7,413 nucleotides of DNA, taken from Crenotrichaceae bacterium. Its GTDB lineage: Bacteria; Pseudomonadota; Gammaproteobacteria; Methylococcales; DRLZ01. This document shows positions 1 through 6,871 of the stretch, piece by piece. The notes below the pieces were generated by a model that saw only the letters and a program-made list of their open reading frames with translations, had not been told where the DNA came from and made no database searches. Every line of letters begins with the position of its first letter. The stretch's first letter is position 1. The position numbers and the translations under genes were made by a program. Location: contig DRLZ01000125.1 in the NCBI GenBank assembly GCA_011322755.1, positions 1-7,413 on the forward strand, given 5' to 3'.

Positions 1-186
1 AGAACATTATTAAGTGGGCCAACAAGAGATTTGGGTGCGCAAGGCGCGCAGTCTTCTGACTGGGCTGATCATTTGACGAATGAGCAGCAATTAGAGTGTC
101 TGGAAAAAACTGGTTCCTGGCTGTGCAAACTTGGATACATGAGTCTGGAAGAGCTTCACAAACAAAAACTCCAGCTGAGACGATAG
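1..186 (+). CDS. 3' end of a probable sulfotransferase-family gene (partial)
   Basis: An open frame enters from the left edge and ends at a TAG at 184-186, leaving 61 residues of an unknown total. The visible tail has a Trp-Ala-Asp-His-Leu-Thr segment followed by a Glu/Gln-rich helix and then Leu-Gly-Tyr. This resembles the C-terminal pattern of PAPS-dependent sulfotransferases (W..hlt.eq... then a helix ending in LGY). Members of that family transfer a sulfuryl group from PAPS to hydroxyl or amino groups. The PAPS-binding P-loop and catalytic residues would lie upstream, outside the window, so the function cannot be confirmed here. A basic tail (residues KQKLQLRR) ends the protein. No intrinsic terminator is evident behind it, so reading into polA is possible. 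The coding call is fairly safe because the frame is open and the composition is protein-like; the family call is tentative. Confidence 0.5.
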   Translation, partial: RTLLSGPTRDLGAQGAQSSDWADHLTNEQQLECLEKTGSWLCKLGYMSLEELHKQKLQLRR

Positions 187-233
187 AAAAAAAGTGTTTT
201 CCAACCAGCTGCTTTTTCATCAGGACGTTTATC

Positions 234-245
234 ATCAATATTGAT
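234..245. promoter_or_regulatory. 12-base perfect palindrome upstream of polA, possible operator
   Basis: ATCAATATTGAT is a perfect dyad with no spacer. It overlaps a second palindrome, TTGATCAA, at 241-248. It lies 56 bases before the polA start codon and overlaps the best -35-like hexamer. A dimeric regulator could bind here, but no known consensus is recognised, and AT-rich dyads occur by chance in intergenic DNA. Confidence 0.3.
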
Positions 246-270
246 CAAGCAAGAGTAATATAGTGATTAT
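241..270 (+). promoter_or_regulatory. Weak candidate sigma-70-type promoter for polA
   Basis: TTGATC at 241-246 matches four of six bases of the -35 consensus. GATTAT at 265-270 matches four of six bases of the -10 consensus, with an 18-base spacer. A TATAGT at 259-264 is a better -10 hexamer but has no -35 partner at normal spacing. Transcription starting near 277 would leave a leader of about two dozen bases. This is a weak assignment; polA may instead be read from upstream. Confidence 0.22.
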
Positions 271-300
271 GTTTTACCAACCAGCGTTGTCGACCATTTT

Positions 301-3042
301 ATGATTCATTCAGCTAATCGTTTGCTTGTACTGGTTGACGGGTCGTCTTTTTTATTTCGTGCCTATTATGCCTTGCCGCCATTAACCAATTCAAAAGGTG
401 AGCCGACCGGGGCTATTCTGGGGGTTGGAAATATGCTGAAAAGTATGCTTCAGCGCTATGATACTCCGCACGTCGTGGTTGTTTTTGATGCGCCCGGCAA
501 AACTTTTCGCGATGAGATTTATGAGCAGTATAAGGCACATCGGGCGCCTGCTCCTGATGACCTGGTTTCTCAAATCAAACCCTTGCACCAGCTCATTCAG
601 GCAATGGGGTTACCTTTGCTATGTGAACCGGGCGTTGAAGCGGATGATGTTATTGGAACGCTTGCAATACAAGCCTGTGGCAAAGGCTACGATGTGGTGA
701 TCTCTACAGGTGATAAGGACATGGCTCAGCTCGTCAATGACCGCATTACACTGGAAAATACCATGTCAAAGACTCAGCTTGACAGGGCAGGGGTTGAGAA
801 AAAGTTTGGTGTTCGTCCAGACCAGATTATTGATTATCTGGCACTGATGGGTGACAGTTCGGACAATATACCCGGTGTTCCAGGCGTTGGGCCAAAAACA
901 GCTGCAAAATGGTTACAACACTATCAAACAGTTGATAACCTGATTGCACATGTTGATGAAATTAAAGGCAAGGTGGGTGAAAAATTACGCACTCACATCG
1001 ATGATTTACGATTAAGCCAGCGCTTGGCAAAAATAATCTGTGATGTGCCGATTGAGCATACTCTCGATGCGTTGAAGCGTTCTGATCAAGATCTGTTATT
1101 AATGCGTGAATTACTGATACAGCTTGATTTTACTGCCTGGCTAAAACAACTGGATAATCCCAAACCTGATGCTGAACCTGATCTTGCAAATGCTGGTAAC
1201 AACACAGCTAATCTACAAGTTCAAGCGGAACAAGCGGTTGATTATCAGATGATTCTTGATCAACAGAGCTTAGATGTCTGGCTGCAAAGACTGGAACAAG
1301 CGGATTATTTTGCATTTGATTCCGAAACAACCAGCCTCAATTATATGCAGGCAGAAATTGTAGGGATTTCATTTGCAGTCAGCCCTTATCAGGCAGCCTA
1401 CGTTCCGCTTGGTCATGATTATCTGGGTGTACCAGAACAACTGGATCGAGACAAGGTGCTGGAACAAATGCGTCCTTTGCTTGAAAATCCGGATAAAGCC
1501 AAGTTGGGTCAGAACCTTAAATATGATGCGCATGTATTGAAAAACCACGGTATACATTTAAGCGGTATCGCCCATGACACCATGCTTGAATCGTATGTTT
1601 TAAACAGTGTTGCGACACGGCACAACATGGATGCGCTGGCAAAAACCTATCTTGGTCGAGAGACCATTCATTATGAAGATGTTGCAGGCAAAGGAGCAAA
1701 ACAAATTCCATTTTCACAGGTCGCAATTGAGCAGGCAGGGCCCTATGCTGCTGAAGATGCAGATATCACATTACAGCTACACCAGCATTTATGGCCACAG
1801 TTACAGCAAGTATCTGGATTGGCGACAGTGTATCAGCAGATAGAAATTGCTTTGCTGCCGGTGTTGGTTACAATGGAGGAAAACGGAGTTTTGGTCGATC
1901 GTCAGTGCCTGCAAGAGCAAAGCACACAACTTCAGCTACAAATGACTGAACTGGAAAAGCAGGCTTATGATTGTGCAGGTCAGGAGTTTAATCTGGGATC
2001 ACCCAAACAAATCCAGGAAATTCTGTACGACAAATTGAACATCCCCGTTCGCAAGAAAACTCCGAAAGGGCAACCCTCAACTGCAGAGTCAGTGCTTCAG
2101 GAGCTTGCTGAAGACTATGATTTGCCAAAAATTATTCTGGAACACCGAAGTCTGAGTAAATTAAAGTCAACGTATACTGACAGTTTGCCTGAGCAAATCA
2201 ATCCACAGACCGGGCGAGTGCACACATCGTACCATCAGGCAGTTGCGGCAACCGGACGATTGTCATCATCTGATCCAAACTTGCAAAACATCCCCATACG
2301 AACCGAACAGGGACGGCAAGTACGCCAGGCGTTTATTGCCGCACCTGGAAATCAATTGATTGCAGCGGATTATTCACAGATCGAATTGCGCATTATGGCT
2401 CATCTATCACAAGATGAGCGATTATTGACAGCATTTTCTGAAGGTGAAGATATTCATCGCGCCACGGCTGCCGAAGTATTTGGGGTTGATTTGGAAGCAG
2501 TTTCTAACGACCAGCGGCGTTCTGCCAAAGCCATCAATTTCGGGTTGATTTATGGCATGTCTGCTTTTGGTCTGGCGAAACAGTTGGGAATTGATCGAAA
2601 GCAAGCCCAGGATTACATCAATCAGTATTTTGAGCGTTATCCAGGAGTCAAACGCTACATGAATGAAACACGCCAGATAGCCAGCGAACAAGGTTATGTC
2701 GAAACACTGTTTGGTCGTCGTTTATATCTTCCGGAAATCCAGTCGCGTAATGCTCAGCGCAGACAATATGCAGAGCGTACCGCAATTAACGCACCCATGC
2801 AGGGAACAGCAGCTGATATCATCAAACGCGCAATGATTACACTTGATCATTGGGCTCAAAAAAACGAGTATTCAGTCAAGATGATTATGCAAGTGCATGA
2901 TGAACTTGTTTTCGAGATTCCACAGACACAAATCGAAGCCAGTCTGCCACTGATTCGTCAGCAAATGACACAAGCGGCACAGCTTGATGTACCGCTTGTG
3001 GTGGATATTGGCGTTGGCGATAACTGGGATGACGCACATTAG
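301..3042 (+). CDS. polA: DNA polymerase I
   Basis: This is a family A polymerase of 913 residues (E. coli enzyme 928). It acts in the cytoplasm in Okazaki fragment maturation and excision-repair gap filling. All three domains are present. The 5'-3' nuclease (about residues 7-280) has D13, D63, E113/D115/D116, D138/D140, D185/D188 and the helix-hairpin-helix segment GVPGVGPKTA. After a Pro/Asn/Ala linker (about 285-312), the 3'-5' exonuclease keeps D340/E342, N405/D409 and Y482/D486, so proofreading should be active. The polymerase domain has motif A DYSQIELR (D690, E695), motif B R739/K743/F747/Y751 and motif C HDE (866-868). By my alignment these sit 15 residues below E. coli R754, K758, F762, Y766 and H881-E883. 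F747 corresponds to the Phe that limits dideoxynucleotide use. ATG at 301 gives the standard MxxxxxxLxLVDGSS beginning, and an in-frame TAA lies at 256-258. No clear Shine-Dalgarno sequence precedes it. The gene is intact. Confidence 0.98.
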   Translation: MIHSANRLLVLVDGSSFLFRAYYALPPLTNSKGEPTGAILGVGNMLKSMLQRYDTPHVVVVFDAPGKTFRDEIYEQYKAHRAPAPDDLVSQIKPLHQLIQAMGLPLLCEPGVEADDVIGTLAIQACGKGYDVVISTGDKDMAQLVNDRITLENTMSKTQLDRAGVEKKFGVRPDQIIDYLALMGDSSDNIPGVPGVGPKTAAKWLQHYQTVDNLIAHVDEIKGKVGEKLRTHIDDLRLSQRLAKIICDVPIEHTLDALKRSDQDLLLMRELLIQLDFTAWLKQLDNPKPDAEPDLANAGNNTANLQVQAEQAVDYQMILDQQSLDVWLQRLEQADYFAFDSETTSLNYMQAEIVGISFAVSPYQAAYVPLGHDYLGVPEQLDRDKVLEQMRPLLENPDKAKLGQNLKYDAHVLKNHGIHLSGIAHDTMLESYVLNSVATRHNMDALAKTYLGRETIHYEDVAGKGAKQIPFSQVAIEQAGPYAAEDADITLQLHQHLWPQLQQVSGLATVYQQIEIALLPVLVTMEENGVLVDRQCLQEQSTQLQLQMTELEKQAYDCAGQEFNLGSPKQIQEILYDKLNIPVRKKTPKGQPSTAESVLQELAEDYDLPKIILEHRSLSKLKSTYTDSLPEQINPQTGRVHTSYHQAVAATGRLSSSDPNLQNIPIRTEQGRQVRQAFIAAPGNQLIAADYSQIELRIMAHLSQDERLLTAFSEGEDIHRATAAEVFGVDLEAVSNDQRRSAKAINFGLIYGMSAFGLAKQLGIDRKQAQDYINQYFERYPGVKRYMNETRQIASEQGYVETLFGRRLYLPEIQSRNAQRRQYAERTAINAPMQGTAADIIKRAMITLDHWAQKNEYSVKMIMQVHDELVFEIPQTQIEASLPLIRQQMTQAAQLDVPLVVDIGVGDNWDDAH

Positions 3043-3104
3043 CGGGAGACAGATTAATTGATAATTCTGTGAACTTATTTCTCTCTGATCAGTCTTAATT
3101 TACA

Positions 3105-3147
3105 AGTGTGCTTTCCCCTATGGGCACACTGCTCAGCTTTCTGCTGA
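3105..3147 (+). other. Two adjacent hairpins in the polA 3' spacer (possible small RNA or 3' UTR structure)
   Basis: The first hairpin pairs AGTGTGC (3105-3111) with GCACACT (3124-3130), a perfect 7-bp stem around a 12-base loop containing CCCC. The second pairs TCAGC (3133-3137) with GCTGA (3143-3147) around a 5-base loop, with a possible outer G-C pair beyond one mismatch. They stand directly upstream of the terminator-like hairpin at 3154-3192, making three stems in under 90 bases of non-coding DNA. This layout suits a structured polA 3' UTR or a separate small RNA that uses the same terminator. E. coli carries Spot 42 (spf) and Pseudomonas carries ErsA just downstream of polA. The sequence here does not visibly match Spot 42, and no clear promoter is seen inside the spacer. 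Confidence 0.35.
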
Positions 3148-3153
3148 ACTTGA

Positions 3154-3197
3154 GACGCCAGAGATGCCTCCCCTCTTTTTTTCTCTGGCGTCCTTTT
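3154..3197 (+). terminator. Probable intrinsic terminator downstream of polA
   Basis: GACGCCAGAGA (3154-3164) pairs perfectly with TCTCTGGCGTC (3182-3192), giving an 11-bp GC-rich stem. The 17-base loop is pyrimidine-rich and includes most of a T7 run (3176-3182). A short tail CTTTT follows. The stem is strong, but the loop is long and the T-tract is only four bases, so termination may be partial. On the opposite strand no T-tract follows the stem, so it should serve polA rather than the convergent VOC gene. It begins 111 bases after the polA stop codon. Confidence 0.6.
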
Positions 3198-3224
3198 CTA
3201 ATAACGATCAGAACAAGATTTCAG

Positions 3225-3249
3225 CTTGTCGCTGTCATTTGTCGACAAG
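3225..3249 (-). other. Inverted repeat just downstream of the VOC gene, possible weak terminator
   Basis: CTTGTCG (3225-3231) and CGACAAG (3243-3249) form a perfect 7-bp stem around an 11-base loop. It lies about a dozen bases past the VOC stop codon on the - strand, where that transcript would be expected to end. No run of T follows it on either strand, so it is not a textbook intrinsic terminator. It could instead protect the mRNA 3' end. An alternative pairing of ACAAG near 3213 with CTTGT at 3225-3229 competes with it. Confidence 0.35.
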
Positions 3250-3261
3250 TCAATTACCAGG

Positions 3262-3669
3262 CTAGTCAAAAATAGTATCGGTTCCAGGCAACACGCCTTT
3301 TTCGATCAATTCAACAGCATTATTGTCCGGGTCACGGCAAAACAGAGCACGTCGTCCAGATTTACTGATGCTGTAAGGAATTGATGCGGCTTCTAAGGTG
3401 GATTTGAAGACGTCTAAATCAGGAATAATCATTGCAAAGTGACGATCTCTTCCTCCATGTTCCGGACGTTCACTATCGACATCTGGATTAGGAAGTTCGA
3501 GCAAATGTATTTGCTGGTGTTTGCCAACCTCTAACCAGGCGCCAGGAAAAGGCAGATCAGGGCGTTCGATTTGTTTTAATCCAAGCGTTCCACTGTAAAA
3601 TTGCAGGGCGGTATCGGTATTGGAAACCATGATGCTGACATGGTGTAAATGAAATTGTTGAGTTGTCAT
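3262..3669 (-). CDS. VOC superfamily protein (glyoxalase/dioxygenase fold)
   Basis: This 135-residue protein has the two-module beta-alpha-beta-beta-beta pattern of the vicinal oxygen chelate superfamily. The first module opens with HHVSIMV (H10) and continues FYSGTLGLKQIERP and GAWLEVG..QIHLLELPNPD. The second opens with RHFAMIIPDLD (H77) and ends RRALFCRDPDNNAVELIE (E120). H10, H77 and E120 fall where FosA- and GloA-type enzymes hold their divalent metal; E58 or H55 on the QIHLLE strand could supply a fourth ligand. The phrases PEHGGRDRHFA and GRRALFCRDPD are typical of a widespread proteobacterial clade annotated only as glyoxalase or bleomycin-resistance-like. The substrate is therefore unknown: lactoylglutathione lyase, thiol transferase and dioxygenase activities all occur in the fold. 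It is probably cytosolic, with no signal peptide. ATG is supported by a good ribosome binding site. It lies 68 bases behind the permease gene on the same strand and may be cotranscribed. Confidence 0.9.
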   Translation of the reverse strand: MTTQQFHLHHVSIMVSNTDTALQFYSGTLGLKQIERPDLPFPGAWLEVGKHQQIHLLELPNPDVDSERPEHGGRDRHFAMIIPDLDVFKSTLEAASIPYSISKSGRRALFCRDPDNNAVELIEKGVLPGTDTIFD

Positions 3670-3682
3670 GATCGATCACCTT
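3669..3682 (-). promoter_or_regulatory. Ribosome binding site of the VOC gene, overlapped by a 10-base palindrome
   Basis: On the - strand AAGGTG (3677-3682) sits seven bases before the ATG, a good Shine-Dalgarno match that fixes the start. The spacer between them is part of a perfect palindrome TGATCGATCA (3669-3678), which touches both the Shine-Dalgarno sequence and the start codon. The rest of the 68-base gap up to the permease stop codon shows no convincing promoter and no terminator. Confidence 0.7.
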
Positions 3683-3737
3683 GTTGGTATGTATGCTCGC
3701 AGAGATTAGCTTGGTTTTGCTTCAATCCTGAATTTTT

Positions 3738-6700
3738 TTACGTTAGTCTTGAGTGAGTGCCATTATTTTCGTGGTCTGTATCGAAATGATACAAAATACC
3801 TGGTAGCAATAACAAATTTAATAGTGTGGATGAAAATAAACCACCAATGATAATCACCGCCATTGGCCCCATGATCTCACGCCCTGGATTGTCGCTGTTA
3901 ATCGCAATTGGCAGCATGGCAAGCGCTGTTACAAGCGCAGTCATCAGGATTGATGGTAATCGTTCCTGTGCAGCTTGTATCATTGTTGAAATGGTACCGG
4001 GCAGGTGTTCTATCTCAATCAAATAGCGATAATGAGAGATGAGCATAATACTGTTTCTGACTGTAATGCCGAACAAAGTCACAAACCCGACCATTGAACC
4101 GATTGATACTGGTATGTTTGTTATCAGTGCTGCAATGAGACCGCCAACCAGTGCAAATGGAAGATTGGCAAGGGTAATGACCACATAGCGTAAATTTCCA
4201 AGCGCCAGGTAAATCAAGAGTAATATGCCGCAGCCCGCCAGTAATGAATGAATGAGCAGCTGGCGTTTGCTTTCGCGTTGTTCTACAGCTGCACCTGTGA
4301 GTTCAAGGTGCATGTCAGCAGGCAGATTCAGTTGTTGCGTCAGCTGTTGAGACAAATCCTGGTTGAATGTGTTGATATCGCCCGGATTGGCGTGAGCGGT
4401 TACCGTTTGTAAACGTTTAGCGTTACGGTGCAGGATGTTGTAACGAGCTTCGGTTTGACGGATTGTTGCGACGTCAGCAAGTTGGATCCATACTCCTGAT
4501 GGGGTACGTATGACTAACTGTTTTAGCTGATCTGGCTGCTTGCGTAATTGTTCTGGCAGGGTAACAACAATTTTCAAAGGTCTGGAGCGGCGCTGTATTT
4601 GCCCGACGATTGTACCGCGGTAGGATGTTTGGATCATTTCGATAACGTGTGCTGGCTGTATTCCCCAGTGGAGTAGTTGGTCTGTATTCAGTTCAATCTG
4701 TAATTGCGGTGTACCAGATGTTGATTGAACACGTACATCTTGTATTTCTTCCATTGCAGACAGTAATAGAGCCAATTGCCTGGCTTTGATATCCAGCTGG
4801 GTTAAATCGCTTCCATAAAGATTAAAAACCAGTGGTGATGTATAACCTGAAATGGTTTCATTAATGCGTTCAATCAGAAATGTATTCAATTCATAACGAA
4901 TGCCCGGGTAATTTTCTACGATTGAGCGGATGGCATCATGGATTTGTTGTTGTTGGATTCCTGACAGTGGTCGAAGCCTGATTTCATATTCGCTGTAGTG
5001 GCTGCCATATGTATCTGCACCGCGTTCAGCGCGACCAGCCCATTGGGAAACAGATTCAATGCCATCAATTGATAGCAGCTGCGTGCTGATGTGGTGCCCC
5101 ATGCGCAATGATTCATGAAGCGAAGTGCCGGGGTGACTTGTGGTATGTAACATGAAATGCCCTTCGCGTAGTTGAGGTATAAATTCATGTTTCAATTGAG
5201 TTGCTGCACTGAGACTGGACAGGATCGTCATAATAATGATGATCAAAACCAGTTTTGGTCGAGCCATGAAATGTTCGAGCAAGCGCTTGTATTTGGGCTT
5301 GATCCAGTGAATTAATGGTGGGCTTTCGCTGTTGTTGCTTGTTTTTAACAGTAAGGCACATAAAGCAGGTGTGACTGTCAGTGCGACAAGCAAAGACATC
5401 AATATTGCCAGAATATAGGCCTGACCAAGAGGTGCATACAGACGTCCGGCAATACCGCTGAGTGTGAGCAATGGTACAAATACCAGCGCAACGATAAATG
5501 TTGCGTACACAACGGAGCTGCGTACTTCCATGGAGGCGTTAATGATGACTGACTGAGAGGATGTCCCAGTACTGATCTGCTGGGCTTTGTGTGCTGACTG
5601 ATTCAGACGTCGAAAAATATTTTCTGCATCAATAATAGCGTCATCAACAACTTCTCCCAGCGCAATAGCGAGCCCGCCTAGAATCATGATATTAAGATTA
5701 ACCCCAGAAAGGACCAGTATCAGTGCAGCAGCTGTCAGCGATAATGGAATGGCGAGTGTCGCAATCAGTGCGATACGCAGATTAAACAGAAACAAAAACA
5801 GGATCAGAATAACGAACGCCACACCGATTAATAGATGTCCTGTCAGGTTATCAACAGATGTCTGGATATAATCAGCTGGGCGAAACAAATGTGGATGCAG
5901 GGTGATGTCTTGTTTTTGCAGTATAGGCTTGATTGTTTGTAACACAGTTTCCAAGCGTTGTGAAACAGATAAAGTATTCGCTCCATATTGACCGATCACC
6001 ATGATGACGATACCTGTTTTGCCGTTAATTGCGGCAGCGCCGATCGCCGGCCTTGGTGCTTCCGTAATGGTTGCGACATCATTCAGAGTCAGGTTACTGA
6101 TCAAACCGGGTTTGATGATGGTGTGTGTTAATGATTCGATTGTCTGGTTGCTTTTGGATAAGCTCAAACTAAAACGCTGGTTCGTATTTTCAATAAATCC
6201 CAGGCCAGAGCTGCTGGTTGCCCGGCTTGCAGCATTTAAGATTTCCTGCAGGGAAATGTCAAACCTGACCATTGCGCTGGGCTTGATCTGAATTTGTATT
6301 TGACGTCTTTCTCCACCAAAAATATTCACATCGGCAACACCTTGTGTCGCCAGTAATTGAGGCGCGATCACCGTGTCAACAATATCACGCAATTTCAATA
6401 GAGAGTGTTGGTCAGATTGTATGCCTAAGGTCAGAATGGTTGCTGATGATGAGGATAAAGGAACCAGCGTGGGGATACTCACAGTCGCTGGCAATGTATG
6501 GGTCAGCGTAGCAAGCCGTTCAGATACCAGTAGACGATTTCGATAAAGGTCTGAGCGCTCGTTGAATGTAGCAATCACAACAGAAAGACCCTGGATTGAT
6601 TCAGATGTGATGTTGCGCAAGGTATTTAAACCCGACAGCGCTTGTTCAATCGGGCGGCTTACCAGTAACTCGACTTGAACTGGTGAATAACCTGCTGCTT

Positions 6701-6854
6701 CTGTCTGGATGATGACCTGTCTGGGCGCAAATTCTGGAAAGATATCCAGGCCAACTCGACTGAGTGTATATAACCCGTAAATCAACGCCAGACATGCAAT
6801 TCCAAGTACCACGCCAGGGTTGCGGGTTGAAAACCCGATAACAGAGCGTAACAC
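3738..6854 (-). CDS. RND efflux permease, CzcA/CusA-like heavy-metal family
   Basis: This 1038-residue inner-membrane pump has the length of CusA/CzcA (about 1050). It shows the RND duplication: TM1 near 12-33, a large periplasmic loop, TM2-6 at about 338-503, TM7 near 534-553, a second loop, then TM8-12 at about 867-1020. GLDIFPEFAPRQVIIQTEAAGYSPVQVE (35-62) is the family's N-terminal signature. TM4 holds the proton-relay region E401-V-V-D404-D405-A-I-I-D409-A-E411-N. D404 and E411 align with CzcA D408 and E415; the CzcA D402 position is A398, as in CusA. At the site of the CusA metal-binding Met573 the sequence reads LHTTSHPGTS (569-578), closer to CzcA's LHALRIPGTS, so a Co/Zn/Cd-type substrate is more likely than Cu/Ag. 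That remains an inference. The start is GTG, directly after the adaptor's TAA in the same frame. Proton-driven export would need the adaptor and an outer-membrane channel not seen here. Confidence 0.93.
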   Translation of the reverse strand: MLRSVIGFSTRNPGVVLGIACLALIYGLYTLSRVGLDIFPEFAPRQVIIQTEAAGYSPVQVELLVSRPIEQALSGLNTLRNITSESIQGLSVVIATFNERSDLYRNRLLVSERLATLTHTLPATVSIPTLVPLSSSSATILTLGIQSDQHSLLKLRDIVDTVIAPQLLATQGVADVNIFGGERRQIQIQIKPSAMVRFDISLQEILNAASRATSSSGLGFIENTNQRFSLSLSKSNQTIESLTHTIIKPGLISNLTLNDVATITEAPRPAIGAAAINGKTGIVIMVIGQYGANTLSVSQRLETVLQTIKPILQKQDITLHPHLFRPADYIQTSVDNLTGHLLIGVAFVILILFLFLFNLRIALIATLAIPLSLTAAALILVLSGVNLNIMILGGLAIALGEVVDDAIIDAENIFRRLNQSAHKAQQISTGTSSQSVIINASMEVRSSVVYATFIVALVFVPLLTLSGIAGRLYAPLGQAYILAILMSLLVALTVTPALCALLLKTSNNSESPPLIHWIKPKYKRLLEHFMARPKLVLIIIIMTILSSLSAATQLKHEFIPQLREGHFMLHTTSHPGTSLHESLRMGHHISTQLLSIDGIESVSQWAGRAERGADTYGSHYSEYEIRLRPLSGIQQQQIHDAIRSIVENYPGIRYELNTFLIERINETISGYTSPLVFNLYGSDLTQLDIKARQLALLLSAMEEIQDVRVQSTSGTPQLQIELNTDQLLHWGIQPAHVIEMIQTSYRGTIVGQIQRRSRPLKIVVTLPEQLRKQPDQLKQLVIRTPSGVWIQLADVATIRQTEARYNILHRNAKRLQTVTAHANPGDINTFNQDLSQQLTQQLNLPADMHLELTGAAVEQRESKRQLLIHSLLAGCGILLLIYLALGNLRYVVITLANLPFALVGGLIAALITNIPVSIGSMVGFVTLFGITVRNSIMLISHYRYLIEIEHLPGTISTMIQAAQERLPSILMTALVTALAMLPIAINSDNPGREIMGPMAVIIIGGLFSSTLLNLLLLPGILYHFDTDHENNGTHSRLT

Positions 6855-6871
6855 TTAATCGTCATCCTCTT
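6852..6871 (-). promoter_or_regulatory. Translational coupling junction: AAGAGGA, then TAA directly abutting GTG
   Basis: On the - strand the adaptor ends GAT GAC GAT TAA and the permease begins at the very next codon, GTG, in the same frame. AAGAGGA (6865-6871), lying in the codons for the adaptor's acidic tail, can serve as the permease's Shine-Dalgarno sequence with a 10-base spacer. A terminating ribosome would therefore be positioned to reinitiate. No promoter is needed or seen between the genes. Confidence 0.7.

Larger units (their letters stand above)
201..285 (+). repeat. Short direct repeat CCAACCAGC flanking the polA upstream region
   Basis: CCAACCAGC occurs at 201-209 and again at 277-285. 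It is preceded by TTTT in the first copy and by TTTTA in the second. The second copy ends 15 bases before the polA start codon, where a ribosome binding site would be expected. Two exact 9-base copies in a spacer of about 110 bases are mildly unexpected by chance. No known binding site is recognised, and coincidence remains possible. Confidence 0.3.

Noticed and set aside
187..220. Terminator for the sulfotransferase-like gene formed by the A-rich and T-rich runs
   Set aside because: The possible pairing of GAAAAA-type and CTTTTTC sequences is almost entirely A-T, with a long loop and no T-tail, so it does not support an intrinsic terminator.
2422..2691. Open frame of 89 codons antisense to polA
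   Set aside because: It lies opposite the most conserved polymerase motifs (A and B), whose codon constraints explain the open frame. No start signal is seen.
3058..3101. Promoter for a small RNA inside the polA downstream spacer (TTGATA at 3058-3063)
   Set aside because: No -10-like hexamer occurs at 16-18 bases from it. The AT-rich TTAATT near 3095 has no -35 partner.
4916..5188. Open frame of 90 codons on the - strand in another frame of the permease gene
   Set aside because: It is entirely within the permease coding region, and its translation shows no domain or signal. The permease frame is continuous through it.
6001..6291. Open frame of 96 codons on the + strand
   Set aside because: It lies wholly inside the permease gene on the opposite strand. 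It has no ribosome binding site and no family resemblance, so it is a shadow of the strongly supported permease frame.
6852..6857. Adaptor and permease as one gene broken by a nonsense mutation
   Set aside because: The adaptor ends with the acidic tail and the permease begins at the normal family N-terminus (MLRSVIGFSTRNPG). Both proteins are complete at the junction, and a fusion would have incompatible topology.
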